From contig NC_046674.1 of the NCBI RefSeq assembly GCF_003369915.1, forward strand, positions 4,774,001-4,838,000: a DNA stretch of 64,000 nucleotides. The letters are read 5' to 3'. This DNA is from Drosophila miranda (Eukaryota; Arthropoda; Insecta; Diptera; Drosophilidae). Position 1 is the first letter of the stretch. Every line of letters begins with the position of its first letter. The notes beneath the pieces are model-generated. The model did no database searches. It was not told the origin of the DNA and worked only from the letters and a program-made list of their open reading frames with translations. Both the position numbers and the translations under genes were made by a program. Positions 24,061 through 37,400 of the stretch are shown here, piece by piece.

Positions 24061-27000
24061 GAAACTCGAGACTGCTGCCACAGCGGCGTCGCAGTCGGCG
24101 CGGACGGCGCCGCCAGCGCTGTGTCTGGCCGCTCGCCGCAGCCACCCCCCCGGCCCATCGCAGCGGGCCAGAAGAGAGCGAGCGAGCGCCCGAAGAGAGC
24201 GCCGGCGTCGTTTCCGTCGTCGTCACATTCCGGTTTGTGCGGCGAATTCGTTCGTCTGGCATTTCGTAAGAGAGCACGCTGCCGAAGGCACAGAGAGAGG
24301 GCGAGGGCTCCGGAGTGGATTTCTCTTCGGCTTCGCTTGAGGTTTTATGATCGGAGCATCCCACGGGGATCTCCAATGGGGGAGGGGGAGGGGAAGGGGG
24401 GGAGAAGGGCGAAGGTCCAAGATCTGCCTTGGACAAGTCTCCAAGTGGCAGGCAATCCGTTGCATCCATTGGCTTGGGTCTCCGCCACCTTCTGCCACTT
24501 CCCAATCGAAGCTTAGCTGCCCCAATCGAAGCCTCCTCCAGAGGGAAAAGAAAAACTATGCCTACGCAACCAGAGAGGGGGGGGGCACGCACCCGGCACC
24601 TGCTGCTACTGCTGCACTTGCACCTTGGCCCAGAGACCAGAGGAGTGGCGGAGCGGATCGCAGCTTCTAGGCCGAAGGAAAGAGAGACGGAGGACGGCTG
24701 GCCAATGTCCAGTAAGAAGTGCTGCTGCCGCCTGCCAACCCCTCTGGCATCTGGCATCCGGCATCCGGCATCGTCTCCAGCCATTCATCCAGCATGGGGC
24801 AGCATCACCGTGAGGTGAGGCGCATGGGGCTGTTGCTTAGACCCAAAACTATGGCCATGCAAAAAAGAGCAGAAAGAGAAAAACTACTGAAAGCCAGCGC
24901 GAGACGGCACGACTTGGCCACGCCCCCGAAAGTTGGCCATCAAGCAGCCAATGCCATGGGTGCGAGCGAGTGCGCAAGCTTAGTTGGTGCTCCCTCCGAA
25001 GCGCCAGAGAGTGGGAGCGGCGAGGGGGAGGGGCGGTGGGCACCAAGGCCCCCCAATCGAAACAACAAAAAAAACGCAAAAAGACGAAGCGAACGAAACG
25101 AAACGAAACGAATGGAGCCGAAGCGCTCTCTCTCTCTCTGTCTCTGTCTCTCTCTCTCTCTCTCTAGCTCTTGCTCTCCCTCTCTCTCTCTCTCTCTATC
25201 ACTCACTCTCTCGCTCTCTCTCTCTTCTGTCTTCTTGCCATTTGGCCTTTGGTGTTGTTGTTGCTGCTGTTGCTGGTGCTGCATGCCTCTTGCTCTTTGG
25301 AGGAGGTGGTGCCCGAAAAGAGCAAAATTATTGCGAAAGAAAGAAATTGCAACAACTACTCGCCCAGCGAGAGGGACGGCGGGGGGGTAGTTGCTGCTGC
25401 AGAAAAGAGGAAGGAAGTGCAATGCTGCTGCTGCTGCTGCTGCTGCCGTTGCTGCCACTCGTGTGTGTGCTCCGATGACGTCATGCGGTAGGCGGCGCCT
25501 ACGAACGCATTTTTAATAGTCGTCGGCTCCATTGTTGTAGGCCTTTTGCACACTGCTTGTTGTTGTTGTTGTTGTTGCAAGTTGTGACAGGTGTGTGCGT
25601 GTGCATGTGTGCGTGTGTGCGTGCAACCAATAACAACAACTTAAAATATATTCTCCCCCGTGTATATATCCGATGCGATTTTGTTGTAGTATATTTTGCA
25701 TATTTTATTTCCATTTTGCGCTCTCGCTTTTTTCTGTGTGTGACCTTCGTGTGCCACCAGCTTCGTGCTCGACGCCGATTGGTCGCCGACATATAAAATA
25801 TATATCAAATATATATATATATATCTGAATATATATATATGGGGCGGATGTGTGTGTGTGTGTGTTCGGGGCCAAAGAAACGTTGGGGATACGTACAAAA
25901 TATTTGTTAGGCCCCGCCCGCCTCTGTTGTCCCGATTTCTTCGAGAAAACAAAATGGAGGCCCAAGAAAGAAGCCTTGAGATGTTGCAACCAGATGAGAT
26001 TTCTTAGGGCTGGAAATCAGGGACTCCAGGGATTCGAGGACTGAATATTGGGAGCACAAAACTATGCAAGAAACAAAGCCACACGCAAAGGACTCTCTCT
26101 GCGGCACCGAAAAGTATGCTGCAATGGATAGGGATTGAATGGATCTCTAAAACATATAGAGATCCATCCCTGAAGAGTGCTAAGGAATAATCATGGATTC
26201 TGACGATTCTAGTAGTCGTAGAGTACGATTTCTATGATCTTTACATATCTGGCAGATACCTTCTTCCAATCTGCACTTACAGTACACTTAAGGCACCTCT
26301 AAGGGCTCTCAAGATCAAGTTCTACCTGGAATAGATGCTTCTCCAATGATTTCTTAAAGATTTTTCCCTGACAAATGAACGAAGGCAGTACTTTGGGCAG
26401 CGTAGGCTTTGGAGAGTATACTCCAATGATTTCAGTGGAACATTCTCTGTACTCCACCCCCCCCCCCCCCTCCCCGACCCCTTTGCCGATGAACTCTGAT
26501 AACGAAACTGGACCCACGCTGAATCCACGCTTTCGAGGCGGAAATGAAGGCCCTTTCCGCTTTTCAAAAGTCCAAAGATGGCAAAAAAAAAACGAGTTAA
26601 CTAACAGGTCCCCTGTCCCCTGTCCCCCTGTCCCCCTCTCCCCCTTTCTGGGTGCTCTGGGAGAGGAAACTAGCGCGCTTCCGTTCCGTCAGCGGCGACT
26701 AGGAAATTTCAAAGTGAAATTACTGCAAGAGGAGCGTGGAGGAGAGCGTGAAGAAAGCAAAAGCATGCTGGGCAGTGGTCTGGAAACCACGTTAAAGGAC
26801 ATCCGCCGGCAAAAGAGCGAAAAGAGTTCGCAATTGCCAAACGGCCAAATGCAAAAAATGCAAAAAAAAAACCCCACACACACTTGCTCTTACACACACC
26901 AATACTTGGCCTTTCTTTTACACCTACAGCAAAGAAGATAAAAAGAAAGAAAAGACGAGATGGCGACAGGAAATGACGAAAGCCACTGAAAGACAAGTCG

Positions 27001-27300
27001 CAAATGAAGGCTACTGATGCTTGGAATACCCTTTGGAGGGGTTTCGTCCAAGGAATTGGCTTCTTCAGGAGCTGTGAGGAATGCTGGGAAGAGGAGAGGA
27101 ACGATGAAAGTGGACCATTATGAAAATTCCTAGAGGCAAAAACCCTTCAAAGATCTTTCTCAAGGCTAATCTGAAATACAAAAGAATCGGATGAACGCGA
27201 AACTATACTCGAAGCATGTTGCATTATCTTTCCGAAAGGGTTCTTCGATCTCCAGGAAAAATGTTTCAAAGGGATCTGATTTGAAGTGAAAGATCCTCCC
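24061..27300. other. Noncoding DNA upstream of the bab2 promoter candidate
   Basis: The first 1.4 kb is GC-rich with many GAGA/CT words, a perfect CRE-like TGACGTCA at 25476-25483, a long CT array (25125-25222), and CTG and CAA runs. Beyond about 25.9 kb composition is mixed with an ATATAT run, a GT run and a C-rich stretch at 26458-26470. No protein or RNA gene is recognisable. Confidence 0.6.
25125..25222. repeat. Long CT/GA array upstream of bab2
   Basis: About 100 bp dominated by CT dinucleotides with a few interruptions, about 1.1 kb upstream of the putative start of bab2. It provides a dense cluster of GAGAG words on the minus strand. Confidence 0.85.
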
Positions 27301-27529
27301 GATATACATCTGATATATTTACATATCTAACAATACACAATATATATATGATATATGCGCATTTCCGCAACATTAAAGGGCAATGAAATCCGCTTTCCAT
27401 ATGGTTTTGTCCAGATACTATTTTCTAAATTGAATGAAACTTAAATAATTCAAACAATTGGCATATAAATTCATTACTTTTGATTTTAAAGCATATTAAA
27501 ATAGTTCAAAGTTCCCTTTTTCCACACTT

Positions 27530-28145
27530 CTTGGTGTTTTTAAAGTCATATTTTCCTCTACTTGTTGAATCCGTATAACTAAGGGCCATATTGGCCTTTT
27601 TAGGGCCCGCTGAGGGCCTAACTTTTTCTCTACTTTTATCTCCTATAAGAAAGATGTTTCTTAATGAAAGTTTTTCCTCAAAGACTCTCTAACATGCTGA
27701 AATATTAAAAAAAAAACCGCTAGAAAATTGCCCCAATCTCGGGTAATGAAACGATATATTTTTAAACTCTTATTACCCCAGAGTTTGGTAGCGTAACGCC
27801 AGTAACCCACGTCAGATCCAACCGCGGACTTATATCCAAAAAACAGGAAAGGTTTTTACATTTAATATCTTGGAAAATGAACACTCAATACTTTATATAT
27901 TAGCACACAAAAAGTTATACAAAAAATGTTACCCGATCCGAAAAGTTTAACCACTTCTGTTTTTTGTAACGTGAGGACAGTTCATATTTTGGCTTATATC
28001 TTTAAAACCGTACATTCGATATTTGTCATTTTTTGGATTAATATAGGGCCCACCAAATATTAATCAACTAGAATCATTTTGTTTTCAAAATTGGACTTTT
28101 TCATTATTTTGTAACCATTTTAATTTACGAATGTAAAGTAACGCT
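27530..28145 (+). mobile_element. AT-rich dispersed repeat, copy 1 (degenerate, noncoding)
   Basis: The core at about 27640-27835 is clearly related to 59845-60040 in the same orientation. Shared words include TATCTCCTAT, GAAAGATGTTTCTT versus GAGAGATGATTCTT, CCCAATCTCGG, CCAGA(G/A)TTTGGTA(G/A)CG and CCGCGG. I have not computed identity. The AT-rich block around it begins near AACTAAGGGCC (27578) and ends near AATGCCCTTATG (28155), which are loosely inverted. It has no long frame, so it would be non-autonomous or a decayed internal piece. Confidence 0.5.
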
Positions 28146-31100
28146 AGAACGGGAATGCCCTTATGTAAATATATCCCGATATAAATCAGATAAATGTAAA
28201 TATATTTACATATTTTTTTATTTTTTTATTTAATTATTAATCATATTTATTCACTTATTTATAAATTTCGAACAATTGTATATCGATTTCGATAAATATT
28301 TGTATCTTGAAATATCTTTAAAATATTTGTTCTTTTAACGAAATCGATTATATATCGAAAATGAATCGATTGTCGTCAATCGGGATAAAAGAAACGCGAA
28401 TCGTAGGCAATAAGTGTTTAATAAAAAACACAAAATAAATTAAAAGTGTGCTAAGTTGGGCCGTAGAACATCCTCGACTTTGCCGCATTACTGAAATCTT
28501 TTTAAATAAATAAATTAGAGACTTACAAACTTCGATTCCTGACCGACACTCCCTTCGAAAAGAGCCCACAATTTGCAAGAAAAACTTAGTCAAAACAGAG
28601 ACCTACTAAAAGCCTACTGGACACAGGAGGTGGTGGTGTGGGGGGGAGGGGGGCAAAAGGATATTGGAATATGGCCATCGCCCTGCTGTGGCGTGTCCAT
28701 TCGTGTCCCTTCGAAGTGGACAACAAACCTCTCAAACTTTTGCCAGTTTTGTGCAAAGCGTCTATTGAAATGCCCTCGAAGGCCTCTTGAAGCTCCTCTT
28801 TCCTGCCAAAAGGAAAAAGAAAAAGCAACAGTAGAGCCGCCTTCAAGATTTTGAAGTGGAAAAGCGGGCCAAAGCAGAGCCCAAGGACAGAGAACAGATA
28901 GAAAAAACACATACAAGGATGCGCTGGGGCTGGCTTCTAGGCATTAGCCAGGGGATTGCATTGGTAACTGACAAAACTTTGAGCAAGAAGAAGGTGCTCT
29001 AGGACTTAGGACTCCTAAAAAAGATCCTTGAAGATCCAGAGTGCGGCTAAGGGCGGCCCTCAGCTTTCGCAGAGGAAGGTCTTCTTAAAGTATGGCTCAT
29101 GCTGGAATCAACGGCCAGCGGCGCAGGAAAAAATGGCTATTGAGAGACTGGCCACAGTGCCACAGGGAGGAGGGGGGGGGGGGGGCACTCACATTCGTGG
29201 CGGGGCAGGCAACAATAGAAGTAGCCACATCAGTGGCAGTGGCAGTGGCAATGGCAGCGACTGGCCCTCGAGGTCCTTTCTGGTTCTCCCCGAGCCGCCT
29301 CGGTCAATTGGGTAGCCTGCCCCCGCACCCGCACCCGTCCCCGTCCCCGCCTCCGCCCTCCGGCGTCACCAACTTTTCTTGTTGGAAAATTGCGCATACG
29401 CGACGTCGTCGCCCATCATCGTTGTCGTTGAGCCGGCGGATGGTAGGAGGAGATGGAGATGGAGATGGAACTGAAGCTAGCGGCATGGAGATGGGCAGAT
29501 GCCTCATCCTTCGACAAAAAGAAAGGAGTTTTCTCTGCAGTTTTATTTCCTGGCTCTGGAGGATGGAAAACGTGCTGCGCCCTGGCTAACAAAAGAGTTT
29601 CTAATGATTTTTGCGCCATGTTTGTTGTTGGCACTGCTGCCACTGCCACTGCCACTGCCGCAGCCACTGCCTGATGGCACTGCCTGATGCCACTGCTGGT
29701 GGTAGCACTGCTGATGCCTGCCTCTGGTGCCTGGAGAGGACACGGAAATGAAAATCGAAAGAATTGTTGACCAGGAGGCCGTTGCTGCTGAGGCCTCCCC
29801 CTCCCCTTCCTCCTCCCCCTCCTCCTCGTCCTTCTCCTTCATCCTGCTGCCGTTGCAAATGCAAATAAATTCAATCGATAGCTGGTCCAAGTTGCCACTG
29901 CCGCTGCTCCATGCATGCGTCTGCTGCTGCATTGTTCGTGCCACATATACGGGCGGGGGGCCTGGCAGGGTGGCTGCCAGACTGTGCCTCCAAGTTGCCG
30001 CTCGCGAATCCCATTATTTAGAAAAGCAGAGGCACTCCCCCCTGCCCAGTCCCCCCGGCCCGCCCCATCGTCCGGCCTAAGCTGCGAAATGAAAATCCTC
30101 TTCGAAGGGGCATGTGTGGCAGTGGCAAAAGCGGCACGGAAAGGGGACCAATGCTCAAGCCCAAAACCAACAAACGAGGCGGAGTCGGAGTCGGAGGTGG
30201 AGGTGGAGGCACCGGCCTCGCCCCGAAGGAGGCTTCGTTCACAAAATTTTCCGTGCGATTTGCAGGCGCAAAATTTCCACCAAAAACCCAAAAGCAAACA
30301 GAAAGAACCACGCACTACGCTGAGAGAAAAGCAGACCCAAGACACTGAGAGAAAAGCGAGAGCTGGCTGGCAGGCGAAAGTCGAGAGATTTCTCTCTCTG
30401 CGCCTGCAGACCGAAGGGAAATGTCCGCATCTCCACCTGGATTTTCTAGACAACATTTTTGCACCGGAATATTTTCCGGTAATCGAGTAGGAAATGCAGT
30501 GGTTGGGGGGCAGCGGCAGCGGCAGAGGCTGCCTTCTCGAGCGGAAACGCAATTTCCAGGCCTCGGAAGACAACAAACAAGAATGTTGTTTGAGGCAAAG
30601 TACAATCGAACAGGTAAATGCGGCAGGCTGCAAGTGAAGCAGGTCGAAAAGGAGGTGGCACGGCCAGCAGGAGCCTGCTGGAGGATATTCGACCTGCCTT
30701 TTTCTGTGTTTGATTATGCGTTTTGGCTTTTCCTCATTTTCGGCTAACGCCCATGCCTCCGGTCGGTACATCATCTGGATACTGTTTGCATTCGAGTATC
30801 CTTTGCCCCATTTCCATTGAGAGTCTGTATTTTTCCTTTAATAAGCCATAAGGATCCTTCAGCTGAAAGGGGGGGAATCCCGAGCAACCGCAAAGCTATC
30901 TTCAAGCGAGCTCTTATTAAATGGGTATTTAACACTCCAATCTGCAATCTCCAATCTACACTCTCCATTTCCCGTTTCCCCCCTTTTCGCCGGGCGCCAA
31001 CGGCGATGGGGCATGCCAACAAGTGGCTGCTGCCCCATTGTTGCTGCTGCTGCTCCTCTCCCGGCAGGAATTCTATTTCTATAGAAGTCATAAGCCGTTT

Positions 31101-34100
31101 GTTTTAACACAAATAAATCTGCTAAGCGCCCATCTTTATAAGCGGAGGAAAGCGTGAAAAGCAGGAAAAGCAGCCAGAAGCGGAGCTGGGAAAAATCTGT
31201 GCAGGTCAGTGAATAATGGATGCTCTTCAGTAGATTTCACTCTGCAAAATGCTAAGAATAATAATCATCCAATGGTGTATCGAAAGTGTCTTAAAACTGT
31301 CCCAAAATTCCCTCCCCGAAGCAGAATCTTTGATACTTTTCGATACAGTCCCAAGGGATATACGATTCTTTATGGTATCTACTCATTTCTACCATGATTT
31401 CTGAGCATTAAGTGTGATCTGAACTGATCTGAAAGATCTCCTTCCAGAAGGACAAAACCACAGGCATATCCAATCGCATTTCGCCTAAAGAAATCATCGC
31501 AGCTCTTTTGGATGTTCTATTTTGAGGCGTGATGATCCCTTAATGATGTCGCAATATCTACTAAATAATCCTTAACTCCTGTGGCAGGAATGTAGTCCTT
31601 TTTTGTGAAGGGTAAAGTCAACCACAAAGCCAGCGCATTTTTCTGCTCCGTTGGCTGCTGTGTTTTTCCTCCTCGTCTTTTTTTTTTTTTTGCTGTGTTC
31701 TGTTGTTGCCACAAGCAAAGCACGCGACGACCCAAAAGGCATCCCAAGCTTGTCAGCCTGTCACCCAGAGGCGGCGGCAAGTACCACCAGCAAGTGCCAC
31801 AGCAGCCACAGCTGCCTGTGTGCCACAGATCCCCCCCCCCTCCCTTCGTCCCCCCTCAGATTCCGCGAGGCATTTGTTGTTTCTATATGTACGATATATA
31901 TATATATATATAGAAAAAGATTTTATGTTTTTATGCCACTTACTGCCTGCGCGACACCACGCCGTGGCGTCCCTTGGCTGGGGCTGTCCTTAGGATAAAC
32001 TCCTTGCCACACAGTGGGGCACATACCTCCGAGAGAGAATTGTATAAATTTGTGTGCGTGAAAATATAAAAAACCTCGTCGTTGTCGTTTGTCGAGGTTG
32101 CAGTTGAGTGGATCTCTCCCCGTGCGGCGGCTGTGGCAAGCTGTGGCAAGCTGCGGCACGCGGCACGCCTCTTGGGCAGCACCAGCACCAGAACCAGCAG
32201 CGGCACTTCCTTCCATCCAGTGGCAGCGACAGTGGCAGTGGCAGTGGCAGTGGCTTTTGGGGCATGAAGAGCAGCCGCTGGAATCCAGTGTTGGCATCTC
32301 ACACTTAAGTGTTATTTGTCTACGTTTACATGGGGCTAAGGGATGTGGCATGTGGCATGCGGCAAGCGGCAAGCGGCAAGCGGCATGCGGCATGTAAAAT
32401 CTGTGGATGTCCTGGGCGTGTGCTCTGCTCTGGGTAATTGTGCCCCGCTCATATGTGTGAATTAAATGTGCCGTAAAGGATCCCAATTTTCCGGTCACTT
32501 AGCCGACAAACCAGCAGAAACAGAAGGATACTTTGGCAGCGGAACAAAAAGGATATCAGCATCCCTTTGGCTTGGCTCTAATTTGGGGTTCCAGCAGCAG
32601 CCGAACAGCAGCATCTTCCACTGCAGAAACAGATGTCCTTGCCGCATAATTTACTTATCCACAATGTCCTCTCACATGACAATTTAATTGCTGACATAAT
32701 GTCAAACACAGAGCGAACAGGGAAAGGACAATGGGCGAGAGCCAGAGCCAGAGCCAGGGCCAGGGCCAGGACATCCGCTGGGCAAATGTTATCCTTTGCG
32801 GTTAACACATTTGCACCGCACTGCTGCCACACGGGGCGGCGCACGGGGCAGGCACGAGGCAAACAATGTTTTTAATATAAACAAAGTAAAACAAATTAGC
32901 GCAGAAAAAAAAGATATCAAGTGGAGGCCACAGCCACAAGAGCCACAGGATGACCGACCCGGACACCGGACAGGACCCAAACTGGACAGCACCGGAGAAG
33001 CGGAGTGTCCGGAGTGTCCGGAGTGTCCGTATCCTGCCCCGTTGACGATGTGTGAAGTGGCTTTTATTTTATTACGTTATCCTTGCCTTAACGGACACAT
33101 TATTATGCGGCGAGCGTAAAAAACTTATACAAATACACTGCGCAAAAAGAATTCCGGTTTCAGTGGTTCTTTGGCTAAGGGAATACCCCTATTGATGATA
33201 CCATCCACAATTACGAGGCCATGAAACTTTGTATTCCTTATAGATACAGCAATTATCTACGAATACCTTCCAACTGCAAAGCAATCAAATAATCTTGGAC
33301 AGGCATATACCAGCTGACCCGCCAAAGCCATTTGCCACAGTATTGGGAACCAGCATTTCACAGCATGAATTTCATATGCGAATGGACCTCGGGAGCATGT
33401 TTGAAGCAAGTGATTAAATGGTGGTACATACCATCTGACTCCTGTTTGAATTTGAGCGCCTGATAGCACCAATCAGCGCTTTCGGATGAGCGGAACACTC
33501 AATACTCGTACTCGAATGGGAGACGAAGAAACAAAGCGAATGTTAATGCTTGATGTACTCGTAGTTGTGGGCGTTCCGTTCTTTAATTGCGACTTGCTCA
33601 CACGCACATTTGTGTTATCTTGATTGATTCGATCATCTGCTCTTTCTGGTACACTATTTCGCATGTTCCCAATGTAAGGCTGGTCTTAGTCTTCGAGTCG
33701 CAAAACACATAACACACCCACACGAATAGATCAACGCATAATTGATTTGTATGGGATCCCGATTTAAGAATTGTGGATCCCGTGGACTCTCAAACCTACA
33801 TGCCAACAAAACCACGGATCTTATCTTTTTATCTTTATGTGTGAGAAAATAGAAATACTTCTTGGATATTTTACATCTCCGAACACGACTTTACTTTCCT
33901 AAGGGGCCATTTGGAATAATCGAGCGTCGATCTACATACTTTCTATGTGGCCGTATCTTCGGTATTTTCTCTAGAGTGGCCGTACACTCATGGAGTAGGG
34001 ACGCCGTACTGACTGAGGGGGCTATCCTACCACACACATTTCATTCGATTACCCTCTCGAAATGCATTAGATTTTTCTTCCAGTGCACATATAAATATAT

Positions 34101-34380
34101 GTATTTATAATGTATAAAAAATGGACTCCCTTCAGTGTGCCGTCCCTTCCATCATCCGTGTGTGTGGAGTGTCTTTCCCCTGGAGGTGTGTGCACAATTG
34201 TTTTGACTTAATTTGCATGCCCCGTCCAAGGATCATCAGTGCCCTAGCACGGGCTGGCTGCCCCACTGGCTGGGTGTTAAAGGACCCAACGTGTGCTGCT
34301 GCTAATTACCAACACACGGCGACGGCGACGGCGACAGAAGACAGAAGGCGGAGAGAAGAGCTGGAGCAGGAGCAGGACCC

Positions 34381-34411
<31 letters not shown>

Positions 34412-37400
34412 TTCGGGCAAACGCACATTAATGACAAGGTGGACAACGACGGAAGGAAGGAGCTAAAAGCAGGCGAAGGTCCAGGGACATTGGCCCAATG
34501 ACGACGACTGTTGCCGCAGCTAATTAGGAAATTAAATTGACTAAAGTGCCTGAGCGTTTTGCTTGTTTGCATTCCAGGGCAGGGTTCCTTTAGGCGGGGG
34601 GCGGGGGGTGGGGAGTGGGGTGGTCCCTCCTGCCGGCTGGTTATCGGTGTCTCCTATGCTTGGAAAATAATTTAACGCAAATAAGTTAAGCGAATGTCCA
34701 GAGCCACGAATCTCCGCCATTTGATTGATTTATACATCGCTGAATGTGCATCAGGGGGGCAGTGTGGCAGAGTGGCAGAGTGGCAGAGAGGACGCCTCGA
34801 ACATGCCACATGCGCCGCGTGGAGTTTTCTTTGCCTCATGGCGCCTGACTCTTGCTTCTCTTTCTGTCTCCTGATTCCCCCGCTGAGCCCCCCGCTTCCC
34901 TGGTTCGATTGCCGCATCGTTTGCCCCCCTCCATGCCAGGCACTATGTGCATATAGTGGCAGTGCGTTGCCTACTTTTAGGCGTCCTGCCATTCATTTTC
35001 ATTTACTCGGCACTCAGTCGTCGTCCTCGTCGTCCTCGTCGTCGTCGTCGTCGTCGTCATCGTCGTCATCGTCGTCTCTTTTGGCGCCTACTGCCTCTTG
35101 GTCTCTGCTTCCTTCTTTCTGCCTCCTCCTGGAGCCTCCTCTTTTAGCTGCTAGCTCTTTCCCCATTGCTGTTTTTGCCTTCTCCTTCGCCTTATCGTTT
35201 GGGGGTTTTTTCGGTATATAACGCGCCGGACGCACCAACGGCTGGCACTGGGAGGCGGAGCCAACGCCGTGGAGAGAGATTCAACACGAAATCAGCAAGA
35301 AATAGCAGCAGGAGCAGCAGGGGCAGTAGGGGCAGCAAGGGCAGCAGGGACAGCAGGAGCAGTAGGGGCAACAGGAGCCGAAGGATTAGGTGTACCCCCT
35401 TCTTGGGGCAGGGACTTTTGCCATTAATTATGATGGACATGCGTTTGTCCGTCTCCCTCCACGCATGGCCAGGAATCAATCAATCTGCGAATCGGATAAA
35501 AGTATTATTTACGAAGAAAGCAAACACCACAGAGAATCCTTTGGCGCAAATATCTCTTAAAGATGTGATTGAACAGCAGGCAGGGCCGGATGTCCTGCGT
35601 CCTTTCCCCCTTGCCCCCGGGAGACAAGCACAAAAGATGGAAGGACGATGGAAATATTCCCATTTGTGTGACAGACGAGAAATGCCAACGAAATGTCCAA
35701 ATAGAAAAATGTTTTAGCGGAAATTTGATTTTAAAAAGCGTTTTGCCAGCAAATAAATGAGATTATGCGCTGCCCCAAAAGTGCAGGACACACAGGACAC
35801 ACACACACACACACACTCACATGACTGGAGCTCTCTGAGCTCTGCCTTTGCCATTTGCCACATCGCTTGGGGCAAGTGAGGCATTAAAAAATGCAAAATT
35901 ATATATCAAAGCAGCCAGAAAAAGAAAACCCGAATGCTGGAGAGAAAAGGATGCTCTAGGTGGAAGGCGGAGGGAGGAGGGAGGAGGGAGGAAGGAGGCA
36001 TGGCCTCGCCTCATCGCTCCAGCTCCGACGTCCGCTGCATGTCACATGAAATTATTATATCCCTGCCACACATCGCCGCTCAGGACATTGAAAATATTCA
36101 CAACGTGATCCGGCTGCCAAGTGGCTGGCTGCCCGCCCCCCCCTCCACCATTCCACTGGCCATGTCCTTGGCGAGGACCACGACGTTGCAGGACAGGATT
36201 GACAGAGCCAAAAGCCTTGGCCCGCCTGTCCTGTCCTGTCCTGTACGGTCCTGTCCGGGCCGGGCCAACGAGCCATGCAAAATAAAATACCAACACGAAA
36301 AAAATGCGAAATTTTGTTAGAAAATTGCAAAAAATTACATACATATTTGGTTTATGTGCCAGCAACAAGGAAAATGGGGGGGAAAAGCAGCCAAAGATAG
36401 AGGAAAACCCTGGCGGGAGGTGGGGCACGAGTGGTTTGCAGGGGTCATGTCACAAAGGACACAACGGGGCAGGAGTGCTTATGGTAATGCACTGCGCTGG
36501 CCTGCCGCCTGCCGCCTGCCAATGTCGCTCGCGATGATGCATCGACCAGGGGTTGGGGGTTGTGTGGGGCATGGGACATGGGGCATGGGGCACGACGTAT
36601 GCTTGATTTTGTACTGCATGAAATATAAAAGAGCTACACGGCGATGGAATCACCGAAAAGTCCTACACTGAATCCTCCTGGCAGGTACCTGCCGTGGTTC
36701 CGATACATCCACCAAAGCCCCCCCCTAGAACCTGCTCTCATGCTCTTCTGAAAGCTGCGATACCTTGCCAGAAACCTCGTGTGGTAGCTGGTGACACCTC
36801 TGAATCTTCCTAGAAACTTCCTTCCTTTGAAGCCACTGCGAGTCCTCCGATACCGCCTCGTGCCTCTTGCAACCTTAAGTGCTTTCGGGGAGCCACACGG
36901 CGATCTCCCTCCTAATTGATGGCATTGCTGTGGCTTCAGCCAGCAATTAGGGCTTGTCCTCCAGTGTCCCCCAGTGTCCCCCAGTGTCCTCTATTGTCCT
37001 AATAAAAACATCTTAATAAATCAACTTGCAGCAAAGGCTGGACGCTAGCGAGGCGCTATGGGAGGGCTGGATGCTGGACTCCCCCAGAAAGAGGGAGGAA
37101 TTAGATGCTGCCCAGACATAATCAGGGGCAGCAGACAATACGCGTCGTCCCTCAAGTTCATATTTCAAATTCCGCGATTCTCAACCACCTCCATCCCCCC
37201 ACCTCCTGGTGTCTGCAGTTTTTTCCCATTTTCCATAGGGGGGGGGGGATGGACACAGGTGTGGGGCAGGAGCAGCAGCAGCAGCAGCAACCCCTTCAAA
37301 ACACTTATCGCATTCAACATCATTTGCATGCGGAGTGGAGTGTTTTTCGGAGAGAGCGAAACAAATAAAATCTAGAAATAAATTAGAGAAAAACAACAAA

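Noticed and set aside
28430-28490. AAGTGTGCTAAGTTGGGCCG, reminiscent of a common Drosophila dispersed-repeat phrase
   Set aside because: Too short and recalled only loosely from memory to call an element.
35014-35238. Minus-strand frame with a poly-Asp tail
   Set aside because: Product of the TCG trinucleotide array, not a conserved acidic protein.
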